Positions 19,060 to 27,444 of a stretch of DNA of 64,000 nucleotides are shown here, piece after piece. The notes below the pieces were generated by a model. The model did no database searches, was not told the DNA's origin, and was given only the letters and a program-made list of their open reading frames with translations. Position 1 is the first letter of the stretch. Every line of letters begins with the position of its first letter. The stretch is taken from NCBI GenBank assembly GCA_012960535.1, contig DUBB01000042.1, positions 14,735 to 78,734 of the forward strand. The letters are read 5' to 3'. The position numbers and the translations under genes were made by a program. The DNA comes from Gammaproteobacteria bacterium. GTDB taxonomy: Bacteria; Pseudomonadota; Gammaproteobacteria; Pseudomonadales; Azotimanducaceae.

Positions 19060-20442
19060 CTAGTGGTAGCGCTTCATCTTATTCTTCCAGCGACCTGAAC
19101 GAAATCGATGGGTCAGCATCAATGCTTTTACAATGTAATCCCCGATCAGTGCGCCGAATATCCAATCGACGGAAAAGCCAAGGTAGGTAAATAAAGCGGC
19201 CAGGCCCACACGAACTCCAACCAGGCCGACCATGGTCGTTAGCAGAGGATAACGGGTGTCACCGGCCCCCCGCAGGCAGCCACTGAGCGTAAATTCTATG
19301 CCCATCAGCGGTTGCGCAATGCCCAGAATATAGATGAAGATAACGGCATAGTGGACTACCTGTTCATCATCAATCAGATAGCTGGCAATATCGCCTGCAA
19401 AACCCATAACGACAAAGCTCATGGCCATCATACTGGCAATAGCAAGCCAGGTCGCCCGCCAACCCTGACGTTCTGCCATATCCGGTTGCTGAGCGCCCAG
19501 GTATTGCCCTACCAGGGTGGCGCCCGCTACTGAGAATCCGAAGCCGACAACCATGGACAGGCTCAGGATCTGCACACCGATGCCATAAGCCGCATACGGC
19601 GCCGTACCATAACTCGCGATAATCAGCAGGAAACCGATAAAACCACACTGGAAAACCAGTTGCTCCAGTCCGGCTGGATAACCAATCTGAAATAGTTGCT
19701 TTAAACGGACTCGGGTTAAAGAACCCTTGCCGCCAACTGATACCCGGATTTTTTTTCCGTACCAGAGCGCCAGTAGAATAATAGCACTACAGGTAAAAGA
19801 CAGGCCGTTCGCCAGCGCTGCTCCTGCCACACCCATTTCAGGAAAACCATAAAGACCAAACACCAGTAAATACACCAGTATAACGTTGATAATATTGGTT
19901 ATTGCGCCAATCCATAACGGCGTTTTAGTATCTCCCGAAGCTCGCAGGGCCGCCCCCAACACCATATTTACGGCAAACGCGATATTGAATATCGAGAGCA
20001 TCCTGATAAATTCGGCTGCACTAGCGGTGGTGTCCGCATTGAGACCAAATACGCCCGCAATAGCTTCGGCAAAAAACAGACAGGGCAGCGTCAGGGCAAC
20101 TGCAACCAGATTACCCAGCCATAAAGAAGCGCTGGTGACCTTACCTGCTTCAACAAAATTTTCCGCACCCCAGGCACGCGCCACCATCGCCGTAGTGCCG
20201 GCAGAAAGCGCCATCAGCACTGTTTGAACGCCAAAGAAGATACGATGACCAGTGGTCACCGCAGCGATGGCTTCAGATCCCAGCGAACCAATGATTTTAA
20301 TGCTGATGATGCCGATTACGGCAAACAGAAGATTGCTGACAATGGCCGGCCAGGCCAGATCCCAGATCCTTAAATGTACAGTCGGAACATCCTGGGGTGC
20401 GGTGACCTGACTGTCCACCCGGTCGAGCTGCTGCTGTTTCAT
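19060..20442 (-). CDS. MATE family efflux transporter
   Basis: 460 residues with about twelve hydrophobic segments in two similar halves, as in NorM/DinF-type multidrug and toxin extrusion pumps. Family marks include PAIVSNLLFAVIGIISIKIIG at the first helix, AGTTAMVARAWGA, and in the second half GFSVAGATLVGQYLGA and LSGCLRGAGDTRYPLL. Na+ or H+ driven export of cationic or amphipathic compounds across the inner membrane; substrate unknown. Single gene. Confidence 0.87.
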   Translation of the reverse strand: MKQQQLDRVDSQVTAPQDVPTVHLRIWDLAWPAIVSNLLFAVIGIISIKIIGSLGSEAIAAVTTGHRIFFGVQTVLMALSAGTTAMVARAWGAENFVEAGKVTSASLWLGNLVAVALTLPCLFFAEAIAGVFGLNADTTASAAEFIRMLSIFNIAFAVNMVLGAALRASGDTKTPLWIGAITNIINVILVYLLVFGLYGFPEMGVAGAALANGLSFTCSAIILLALWYGKKIRVSVGGKGSLTRVRLKQLFQIGYPAGLEQLVFQCGFIGFLLIIASYGTAPYAAYGIGVQILSLSMVVGFGFSVAGATLVGQYLGAQQPDMAERQGWRATWLAIASMMAMSFVVMGFAGDIASYLIDDEQVVHYAVIFIYILGIAQPLMGIEFTLSGCLRGAGDTRYPLLTTMVGLVGVRVGLAALFTYLGFSVDWIFGALIGDYIVKALMLTHRFRSGRWKNKMKRYH

Positions 20443-20774
20443 ATTAATGACTCAATTATAAGCAATCTCGGGATTAGCATGCTAAGCGGCGCAAGGATAC
20501 ACGAGCGATCCCTTTCCATAAAGATTAGGGCATCAGCCTATACTTGAGGCCATGCGTCAGTTTATTTTGTTGCTTTGAGCCAGATGCTCCCTTGACAGGT
20601 GCTCTGCTCTGTCGCACCTGACTGACCGATCATGGCGGGATTATGTCAATGATCCGTGATGATCCAATCTAAATATGCAAATGACGGTAAAATGATGGGA
20701 CTAAGCCCAGCAAACCATGTGCAGGCATCGCTGGCAGCTGGGGTTTAGTGCGCTCAGTTGAACCTTTACTGCAT
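20443..20774. other. 332-bp intergenic gap upstream of the MATE gene
   Basis: No gene is seen. It contains an inverted repeat CAGGTGC (20596-20602) / GCACCTG (20614-20620) with an 11-nt loop and no U-tract, next to a plus-strand TTGACA (20592-20597). It lies downstream of the response regulator and upstream of the MATE gene, so it should hold the MATE promoter, which I could not place. Confidence 0.4.
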
Positions 20775-21482
20775 TTATTGGCTCAGAAAACGATATCCAA
20801 CACCCCTGATCATTTGAATCAGATCTCCCTCGGGTGCCAGTTTCTTGCGTAATGCCCGTATGTGAACATCAATATTCCTAGCAACTATGACGACGCTCTC
20901 CCCCACGACCTGGTGCAGTAATTGTTCTCTGGAGAATGCTCTACCTGGTTGTGATGCTAACTGGAACAGGATCTTGAATTCCGTGACCGTCAGCGCAACC
21001 AACTGTCCGGAAAGCCTGACTTCGTGCAGCAATACATCGATTAATAGATTATGTATCTTGATTCGCTTTTCTGGCGGCGGCTCTCTATAACTTGTTCGGC
21101 GCAATACTGCTTTCACTCTGGCTAGCAACTCACGAGGAGAAAACGGTTTAGCAATATAGTCATCCGCACCGACGCCAAGACCAATAACCACGTCAGCCTC
21201 TTCCTCCTTGGCGGACACAATGATTATGGGAATAGTTTTCGTGACTGAACTTGAACGAATCTGCTGACATACGCTCAGCCCATCAATACCAGGCAGCATT
21301 AAATCAAGGATAACCAGGTCAGGAGCTTGATCGCTGATGAGTGCTAAGCCATCTTCACCGTTACCTGCTGCCCGAACAACGTATCCGCCGCGTTGCAGGT
21401 TATAAACGATGACATCCTGGATATCTTCTGCATCTTCAATGACAACGATATCGGAACTGCTCATACTTAACTTATCCTCCAT
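20775..21482 (-). CDS. OmpR/PhoB-family response regulator (orphan)
   Basis: 235 residues. Receiver domain: acidic pair in VVIEDAEDIQ, phospho-acceptor aspartate in VILDLMLPG, conserved lysine in IAKPFSPRE. A C-terminal winged helix follows, ending in IRGVGYRFL as in PhoB. No sensor kinase is adjacent. The start lies 24 bp after the fabB stop on the same strand, so it is probably transcribed with fabA-fabB. A second in-frame ATG at 21464 is possible. Target genes unknown. Confidence 0.88.
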   Translation of the reverse strand: MEDKLSMSSSDIVVIEDAEDIQDVIVYNLQRGGYVVRAAGNGEDGLALISDQAPDLVILDLMLPGIDGLSVCQQIRSSSVTKTIPIIIVSAKEEEADVVIGLGVGADDYIAKPFSPRELLARVKAVLRRTSYREPPPEKRIKIHNLLIDVLLHEVRLSGQLVALTVTEFKILFQLASQPGRAFSREQLLHQVVGESVVIVARNIDVHIRALRKKLAPEGDLIQMIRGVGYRFLSQ

Positions 21483-21506
21483 AAGTCCTATACTTCTCCT
21501 CTGCCA

Positions 21507-22718
21507 TCAATTCTTTTGAAACACCAGTACAGCATTAGTACCGCCAAAACCAAAACTATTAGACATAACGGTTTTAATGTTAGCCTCATCGATCCTAGCC
21601 CGTACAATGGGTGCGTACTCAATATCAGGATCAAGCTCATCAATATTGGCTGACGCACAGATAAAGTCATGTTCCAGCATCAGCAGAGAATAGATAGCTT
21701 CATGAGCACCGGCAGCGCCCAGGGAGTGTCCACTTAAGGATTTAGTCGAACTTATTTTAGGTAGTGCTTCACCAAACACTCTTCTGACTGCAGCAATTTC
21801 CGGTGGGTCTCCGGCAGGCGTGCTGGTTCCATGCGCATTAATGTAATCAATGGGCCCGGTAACCTCTGCCTTGGCTATGCGCATGGCTCGTTCTCCTCCC
21901 TCTCCGGACGGGGCAACCATATCAAAACCATCGGAAGTTGCTGCATAACCAACAATCTCTGCATAAATATTGGCCCCTCTGGACAAGGCATGTTCCAATT
22001 CCTCAATCACCAGAAACCCCGCCCCACCGGCAATAACAAAACCATCCCGATCCTTATCATAAGCCCTGGAGGCCGACTCAGGATGATCGTTACGTTTTGT
22101 AGACAGGGCACCCATGGCGTCAAAAAGCGCAGTCATCGACCAGTGTTCTTCTTCACCGCCACCTGCAAAAACCACATCCTGCTTGCCCAATTGGATCAGT
22201 TCCACTGCATTACCAATGCAGTGGGCACTGGTCGAACAGGCCGAGGTAATGGAGTAATTAACGCCTTTTATCGAAAAAGCAGTAGACAGGCAGGCTGAAA
22301 CGGTCGAGCTCATGGTTCGGGTTACCCTGTAAGGACCTACTCGCCTGAGCCCCTTTTCCCTGAGTATATCGGCAGCCTCGGTCAAATTTGATGAACTGGC
22401 ACCACCCGAACCAGCAATAATTCCAGTTCGCGTGTTAGATACCTGATCAGGTGCTAACCCTGAATCCGCTATCGCTTCAGCCATTGCTACGTATGAATAT
22501 GACGCCGCATCGCCCATAAAACGCTTGAGTTTTCGGTCTATCAGTTCATTGGTATCAATATCAATACTACCGGCGACGTGTGAGCGAAGGCCCATTTCAA
22601 CATAGGACTCCTGATATTTAATGCCTGACCGCGTATCCCTTAAGGAACTTAACGTCTCAGCAATGTTGTTGCCCAGGGGAGACACAATACCCATACCTGT
22701 AACCACTGCTCTTTTCAT
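21507..22718 (-). CDS. fabB: 3-oxoacyl-ACP synthase I
   Basis: 403 residues from the ATG at 22718, chosen because GGAGGT lies five bases before it; a slightly longer frame lacks such a site. The Cys-His-His triad is visible in [22 protein letters not shown] and [11 protein letters not shown]. Elongates acyl-ACP, including the cis-3-decenoyl-ACP made by FabA, for unsaturated fatty acids. It directly follows fabA (39 bp), the standard fabAB operon of gammaproteobacteria. Confidence 0.93.
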   Translation of the reverse strand: MKRAVVTGMGIVSPLGNNIAETLSSLRDTRSGIKYQESYVEMGLRSHVAGSIDIDTNELIDRKLKRFMGDAASYSYVAMAEAIADSGLAPDQVSNTRTGIIAGSGGASSSNLTEAADILREKGLRRVGPYRVTRTMSSTVSACLSTAFSIKGVNYSITSACSTSAHCIGNAVELIQLGKQDVVFAGGGEEEHWSMTALFDAMGALSTKRNDHPESASRAYDKDRDGFVIAGGAGFLVIEELEHALSRGANIYAEIVGYAATSDGFDMVAPSGEGGERAMRIAKAEVTGPIDYINAHGTSTPAGDPPEIAAVRRVFGEALPKISSTKSLSGHSLGAAGAHEAIYSLLMLEHDFICASANIDELDPDIEYAPIVRARIDEANIKTVMSNSFGFGGTNAVLVFQKN

Positions 22719-22757
22719 TAACGACCTCCGCAAGTTGTAACTAAATTTGAAGGAAGA

Positions 22758-23294
22758 CTAAAAGTCATCCAGCGATGTAAATAAGCCCACTTTAATATTC
22801 TCGGCTGTATAAATGGCTTTTCCATCCACCAGGACCTTGGAATCAGCAATACCCATTATATTTTTCCCTTCTCTGACGCGAATCATGTCTATTTCATACT
22901 GAACCAGTTTATTAACCGGTAAGACCTGGCCTCTGAAAGTCACCTTGCCACAGCCCAGTGCCCTGCCCACTCCGCGATTTCCCTTCCAAGCCAGAAAGAA
23001 ACCGACCAGCTGCCAGAGCGCATCTAAACCCAGACAGCCCGGCATAACAGGATCATCAACAAAGTGGCATTTGAAGAACCAGAGATCTGGATCAATATCC
23101 AGTTCTGCCAGGATACGTCCTTTACCCGCTTTACCACCACCCAATTCAATAGAGGTAATACGATCAACCATGAGCATTTCACCCACCGGTAAGTGCGCGC
23201 CGCCTGGGCCAAACATTTTGCCATGGCCGCAATCGAGTAACTCATCACGACTAAAGGAAGTTTGCTCTAGCGGCAAATTAATTGAATTGGTCAT
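22758..23294 (-). CDS. fabA: 3-hydroxydecanoyl-ACP dehydratase/isomerase
   Basis: 178 residues, a hot-dog fold protein of usual length. The catalytic His and the following helix are clear in [26 protein letters not shown], and the N-terminal [12 protein letters not shown] and MLMVDRIT are FabA signatures. It dehydrates 3-hydroxydecanoyl-ACP and isomerises trans-2 to cis-3-decenoyl-ACP, the branch point to unsaturated fatty acids. First gene of fabA-fabB-response regulator. Confidence 0.95.
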   Translation of the reverse strand: MTNSINLPLEQTSFSRDELLDCGHGKMFGPGGAHLPVGEMLMVDRITSIELGGGKAGKGRILAELDIDPDLWFFKCHFVDDPVMPGCLGLDALWQLVGFFLAWKGNRGVGRALGCGKVTFRGQVLPVNKLVQYEIDMIRVREGKNIMGIADSKVLVDGKAIYTAENIKVGLFTSLDDF

Positions 23295-23357
23295 GTTATT
23301 TCCTTAGAGTGACTAGACGCTGCCCTGCACAAATCATTTGTCGGAGCCTCAAGAACG

Positions 23358-23374
23358 CGCAGTATAACACTGCG
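23358..23374. promoter_or_regulatory. Inverted repeat between fabA and lpxA (candidate operator)
   Basis: CGCAGT-ATAAC-ACTGCG is a perfect 6-5-6 inverted repeat 63 bp upstream of fabA and about 100 bp upstream of the divergent lpxA. Its position fits a repressor site for fabAB (FabR- or DesT-type regulators act there in relatives), but its bases do not match a consensus I can state. Confidence 0.35.
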
Positions 23375-23474
23375 AAACAGGAATTAAACTTTGAGTTTTT
23401 CCCAATAAACTGGAAACTATGCGCGGTATTGGTTACCAGCACGGCGTGATCAAAGCGTTGTCCGGAGAAAAAAC

Positions 23475-24284
23475 ATGGTCATTATCGACAAACTAGCGGT
23501 TGTACATGAAAAAGCCCAGATTGGTGCGAACTGCCAAATAGGGCCATTCTGCACCGTAGGCGCCAATGTACAGATCGGTGACAATACCAACCTAAAAAGT
23601 CATGTGGTTGTTGACGGCCATACAACGATAGGTTCTGACTGTGAAATCTTTCCTTTTGTCACCTTGGGTATAGACTCTCAGGATTTGAAGCATGAACCAA
23701 ATTCCATCTCCTACGCCACGATCGGTGACCGGAATATTATCAGGGAGTTTGTCAGCATTCATAACGGTACCGAGGAAGGTAGTACAACATCGATTGGCGA
23801 TGATTGCGCACTGTTAGCCCATGCCCATGTCGGCCACAACTGCATCGTCGGTAATCATGTTATTTTCAGTCATAATGCCTTGGCTGCAGGGCATGTGATC
23901 ATCGGTGATCACGCAAATATCGGAGCACTGGCTGCAATCCATCAATTCTGCCATATCGGTACAGCTGCGATGGTGGCCGCCATGTCACGGGTTATACAGG
24001 ATGTTTTGCCGTTTACCATCGCCGAAGGTTTTCCAGCGCACATGCGAGTCATCAACAAAATCGGCATGCAACGAGCAGGCTACTCCGACGAGGAAATTGC
24101 AATAGTCAGGAAAACATTCCGAACACTTTTCATGCGGGAACTCAGACTCGATGAGGCAGTCGCTGAAGCCCTCTCGAGTTTTCCAAATGATAACAACGTA
24201 ACCCTCATGCTCGAAGCCATTGAGGCTTCCCAGAGAGGTCTGGCAAGACCTGAAAATGCAACCTACGAAATCAACGTAGGTTAA
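23475..24284 (+). CDS. lpxA: Acyl-ACP--UDP-N-acetylglucosamine O-acyltransferase
   Basis: 269 residues built of hexapeptide repeats (left-handed beta helix), with the LpxA pattern: LLAHAHVGHNCIVGN containing the catalytic His region, HNALAAGHVIIGDHANIG, and AIHQFCHIGTAAMVAAMS. The C-terminal helical part follows. First step of lipid A synthesis in the cytoplasm. Unusually it stands alone, not in lpxD-fabZ-lpxA-lpxB, and is divergent from fabA. It may be the only copy or a second, divergent one. Confidence 0.85.
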   Translation: MVIIDKLAVVHEKAQIGANCQIGPFCTVGANVQIGDNTNLKSHVVVDGHTTIGSDCEIFPFVTLGIDSQDLKHEPNSISYATIGDRNIIREFVSIHNGTEEGSTTSIGDDCALLAHAHVGHNCIVGNHVIFSHNALAAGHVIIGDHANIGALAAIHQFCHIGTAAMVAAMSRVIQDVLPFTIAEGFPAHMRVINKIGMQRAGYSDEEIAIVRKTFRTLFMRELRLDEAVAEALSSFPNDNNVTLMLEAIEASQRGLARPENATYEINVG

Positions 24285-24332
24285 AGGGATCGACCCGCAT
24301 ACCATAACTAGAAACATACAAAGGTGCGCAAA

Positions 24333-24983
24333 ATGATAAAAGCGGTTCTCTGGGACTTTGGCGGGGTATTGACCACAAGTCCATTTGAAGCCTTTGCTGG
24401 TTACGAGAAGAAAAACCATTTACCCAAAGATTTTATACGCTCCATCAATGCAACAAATCCGGACAGCAATGCCTGGGCGTTGTTTGAAAGCAGTCAGGTA
24501 TCGATCGATGAATTTGATGCGCTATTTCAAAAAGAGTCGACGCTATGTGGCCACAAGGTACCCGGCAAAGACGTACTTGCCTTACTTTCCGGAGAAGTAA
24601 GGCCGGCAATGGTGCAGGCACTGCGAATGATCAAAAAGCACTATCAGGTCGGCTGCATCACGAACAATGTCAAAACTGGCCAGGGTCCAGGCATGTCTAA
24701 ATCAGAGAACAAAGCCCAGCAGGTGGCAGCGGTTATGGCTTTGTTTGATACTGTGATTGAATCCAGCGTCCTTGGTATCCGCAAGCCTAATCCAGAAATT
24801 TACCAAATCGCCTGTACACAGATGGCAGTAGATCCTGCTCAGGCATTATTTATTGACGATCTGGGGATTAACCTTAAACCGGCCCGGGCAATGGGCATGG
24901 CCACCATTAAAGTACTCAACCAGGAACAGGCCATTAACGACTTGGAGCAACACCTGCAGCTGGACCTAAGATCATCAGGCTAA
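24333..24983 (+). CDS. HAD-IA phosphatase, EPHX2 N-domain/ACAD10-like
   Basis: 216 residues. Motif I is LWDFGGVLTTSPF, motif II in GCITNN, motif III lysine in GIRKPNPEIYQIA, motif IV FIDDLGINLKPARAMGM. This wording is that of the phosphatase domain seen in soluble epoxide hydrolase and ACAD10. The ATG at 24333 is preferred to a GTG at 24324 because AAAGG lies at the right distance. It follows lpxA by 48 bp and may share its transcript. Substrate unknown. Confidence 0.8.
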   Translation: MIKAVLWDFGGVLTTSPFEAFAGYEKKNHLPKDFIRSINATNPDSNAWALFESSQVSIDEFDALFQKESTLCGHKVPGKDVLALLSGEVRPAMVQALRMIKKHYQVGCITNNVKTGQGPGMSKSENKAQQVAAVMALFDTVIESSVLGIRKPNPEIYQIACTQMAVDPAQALFIDDLGINLKPARAMGMATIKVLNQEQAINDLEQHLQLDLRSSG

Positions 24984-25028
24984 CCAAAGTTCCAGCTACA
25001 GGGAGCGCACAGCGGCCCTGTTAACCGC

Positions 25029-26201
25029 CTATAGTGCCTCAATCCGGGCTGGACCTGCTGTATCCGTGGTATACAGACTAGCCGTATGGCCGGTCTCGTT
25101 AAAGTAGTCCTCGGATACGCACCGATTGTGCTCAGTCACCTGGTCACGACGACACAAACTAATTGCACAGCCCCCGAAACCGGCACCCGTCATCCTTGAA
25201 CCCGCTGTTGCGGCGTGCCGGCGACTGAGGGTCGTTATAGCATCGAGTTCTTTTGAACTTACCTGGTAATCCGATTGCAGAGAATAATGGCTTTCATTCA
25301 TCAAAGTACCCAGATCACTCATGTTACCCACCGCCAGGCAGTCGGCAGCCTGGATAACCCGTTGCTGCTCGGTGACCAGATGCTCTAGACGCGCCTTGAG
25401 AATGAGGTCAGGTAGCTTTCCCTTTGCTTTGGATAACAGCTGAGGGTCAAGGTTTGCCAAGCCGTTGCCGAGCAGTTCGCGACCCAGCAGTGCTTCGATT
25501 GCCCTGACTTCCTGCACCCGCTTTGCATAGCCAGAGCCCGCCAGGGTGCGTGGTGTGCCCGTGTCCAGAATAATAATGCAATACGCTTTCGGTAATGGCG
25601 TCAAGCGAGTATATTTCAGCGTATTACAATCCAGTTTTATTAACCCACCCAACAATATTGCCGCTGGATCCATAATACCGGAGGGAATACCGACAAAGCT
25701 GTTTTCGGCTCGCTGGCAATTGAGCGCCAGCTGTAACCTGAGGCCCCTGTCAACCGGGTCGATCATCTCGCCCGACAGAGCAAAGTGATTGGCCAGGGCT
25801 AGCATCGCTAGAAAAGAAGAAGAGCTGGATAATCCGCCGCTACCCAGAGTAGATCTTACTAAAAGATCAAAGCCTTTAGCTACACTTCGATGAGCACTCT
25901 CCCTGAGCAATCCCTGCGCGTAGTCACTCCAGATTCCTGTTTTTTTAGTTAACACATCGTGCGGGATGACGGTTGCCATGTCATCAAAACGATCGCTATA
26001 TATTCTCACCACTGATTTATCATTGAGCCGGAACAACCCGGTGGTGTGCTGATCTATGGCCATGGGCATCACCTGGCCACCACAATAGTCAATGTGTTCA
26101 CCGATTAAGTTAATCCTTCCCGGCGCTACAATTCGATGGCTGGCAACGCTACCAAATATCCGCGTAAAACCTTCAACCGCATCGGTTGCTGACGCTTCCA
26201 C
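25029..26201 (-). CDS. galK: Galactokinase
   Basis: 390 residues of the GHMP kinase family. Signatures: PGRINLIGEHIDYCGG (galactokinase motif 1), GSGGLSSSSSFLAML (ATP loop), and GSRMTGAGFGGCAISL (motif 3). Phosphorylates alpha-D-galactose to galactose 1-phosphate. The start is a GTG that shares one base with the galM stop codon, so translation is coupled. galT and galE are not nearby; see the finding on the surrounding operon. Confidence 0.9.
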   Translation of the reverse strand: MEASATDAVEGFTRIFGSVASHRIVAPGRINLIGEHIDYCGGQVMPMAIDQHTTGLFRLNDKSVVRIYSDRFDDMATVIPHDVLTKKTGIWSDYAQGLLRESAHRSVAKGFDLLVRSTLGSGGLSSSSSFLAMLALANHFALSGEMIDPVDRGLRLQLALNCQRAENSFVGIPSGIMDPAAILLGGLIKLDCNTLKYTRLTPLPKAYCIIILDTGTPRTLAGSGYAKRVQEVRAIEALLGRELLGNGLANLDPQLLSKAKGKLPDLILKARLEHLVTEQQRVIQAADCLAVGNMSDLGTLMNESHYSLQSDYQVSSKELDAITTLSRRHAATAGSRMTGAGFGGCAISLCRRDQVTEHNRCVSEDYFNETGHTASLYTTDTAGPARIEAL

Positions 26202-27178
26202 TAAACAGCCTCCAGAAAACGATAACGGGTCTCATTCAAGCCTGTGTGTCCAGGCTCAAGAAACACGGAAGGAAAGTGCGAATGATTCGGCGAGTCCGGG
26301 AAATGCTGTGCTTCTATACAGATACCCTGGTGGGCAGGGCTGAGCGCATTGCCAGTATAAACCTGGAGACCGGGTTGGTTGGTAAATACCTGCATGCGAT
26401 AAGCATGGGTACACAATTCAGCGACTGCCTGCTGATTTGTATTGCTGTCATTGTGATGATTGAGGACATAATAATGATCAAGACCATTAAAGCTTTCAAT
26501 CTGGGGATGCTTCTGAGTCTGTATTACGGTAAGAGACTTTCGTTTTCGAAAATCAAAATCTGACCCCTCAACCGCAATAGTTCGGCCCGTGGGTAACCGT
26601 TGACGGTCAAGTTCGAGGATTGTATCGGCCTCGATTGAAAGTTTGTGTGCATAAATAGTTGGCACTGCGCCCAGGTTATAATAGTTATGCTGGGTCGGGT
26701 TAAATGGCGTCAATTTATCGCATCTGGCAGTAGTCCGATAAATCAGGTCTCGACCGCGGAGGGTGATGGTACTGGTCACTTCCAGATTCCCAGGATAACC
26801 GTTATCGCCATCTTTGCTGACATGGCTAAATTCAATTGCATCCGATCTGCGACTAACCCGCCAAAGTACCTGTGCAAAACCTGAATGGCCACCATGCAAA
26901 TGGTGATTACCGGCATTTTTAGGTAATTTAATCCACTTCCTGCCGTCGTGATACTGGCCGTTTCGGACCCGACCCGCCAGCCTGCCAACCAATGCACCCA
27001 TATATTGTCGGTCGTTTAAATAAGATGTAACCTCGGGCAGACTCTGGATCATGGGTAGCCAACCCCTGGACCCGGCATTCATCAAGACCTGAGTGGTTCT
27101 GGCGCCGAAATTGATAGCACTGACCCGAAGAAATTCATTGCTGATACTGTATTGATCAATCTGGTCAACGGATACCAC
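26201..27178 (-). CDS. galM: Aldose 1-epimerase (mutarotase)
   Basis: 325 residues with the GalM fold. GALVGRLAGRVRNG near the N terminus, the histidine in FNPTQHNYYNLG, and the catalytic glutamate in GICIEAQHFPDSPNH are the expected motifs. Interconverts alpha and beta anomers of galactose or glucose. GTG start two bases after the stop of the MoaD/ThiS-like gene, stop overlapping galK by one base. Confidence 0.9.
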   Translation of the reverse strand: MVSVDQIDQYSISNEFLRVSAINFGARTTQVLMNAGSRGWLPMIQSLPEVTSYLNDRQYMGALVGRLAGRVRNGQYHDGRKWIKLPKNAGNHHLHGGHSGFAQVLWRVSRRSDAIEFSHVSKDGDNGYPGNLEVTSTITLRGRDLIYRTTARCDKLTPFNPTQHNYYNLGAVPTIYAHKLSIEADTILELDRQRLPTGRTIAVEGSDFDFRKRKSLTVIQTQKHPQIESFNGLDHYYVLNHHNDSNTNQQAVAELCTHAYRMQVFTNQPGLQVYTGNALSPAHQGICIEAQHFPDSPNHSHFPSVFLEPGHTGLNETRYRFLEAV

Positions 27179-27180
27179 GG

Positions 27181-27426
27181 CTAACCACCCGATATTTTGA
27201 ATACAAAATGCAGTTCACTATTATCAGGAATGGCAACCAGAAGCGGTTCATGGATAATTTCACCGTCAATGGCCAGTGCCATCTCCATCAACCCGGATCC
27301 TTGAAGATCAGGAAATATGTTTAAAATTTCTTCTATGAAATCTCTATAAGTATTTGATTTTATAGATATTTGTCTACATTCAGTGATTTTTTCTAATTCA
27401 CTGTTAAAAAACAGCGTAGCCATCAA
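27181..27426 (-). CDS. MoaD/ThiS-like ubiquitin-fold protein ending in Gly-Gly
   Basis: 81 residues with the look of a beta-grasp sulphur carrier: an N-terminal MATLFFNSEL strand, a central helix, IPDNSELHFVFKISGG at the end. The C-terminal diglycine is the site that MoaB/MoaD- or ThiF-type E1 enzymes thiocarboxylate. Its place directly behind a molybdenum hydroxylase gene (18 bp) favours a MoaD-like role, but overall similarity is low. The gene is clearly more AT-rich than its neighbours, suggesting separate origin. Family call by size, tail and context. Confidence 0.6.
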   Translation of the reverse strand: MMATLFFNSELEKITECRQISIKSNTYRDFIEEILNIFPDLQGSGLMEMALAIDGEIIHEPLLVAIPDNSELHFVFKISGG

Positions 27427-27444
27427 ATTAAAATAAGGTAAGCA

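Noticed and set aside
20592-20620. Terminator at the CAGGTGC/GCACCTG inverted repeat
   Set aside because: The loop is 11 nt and no U-tract follows on either strand.
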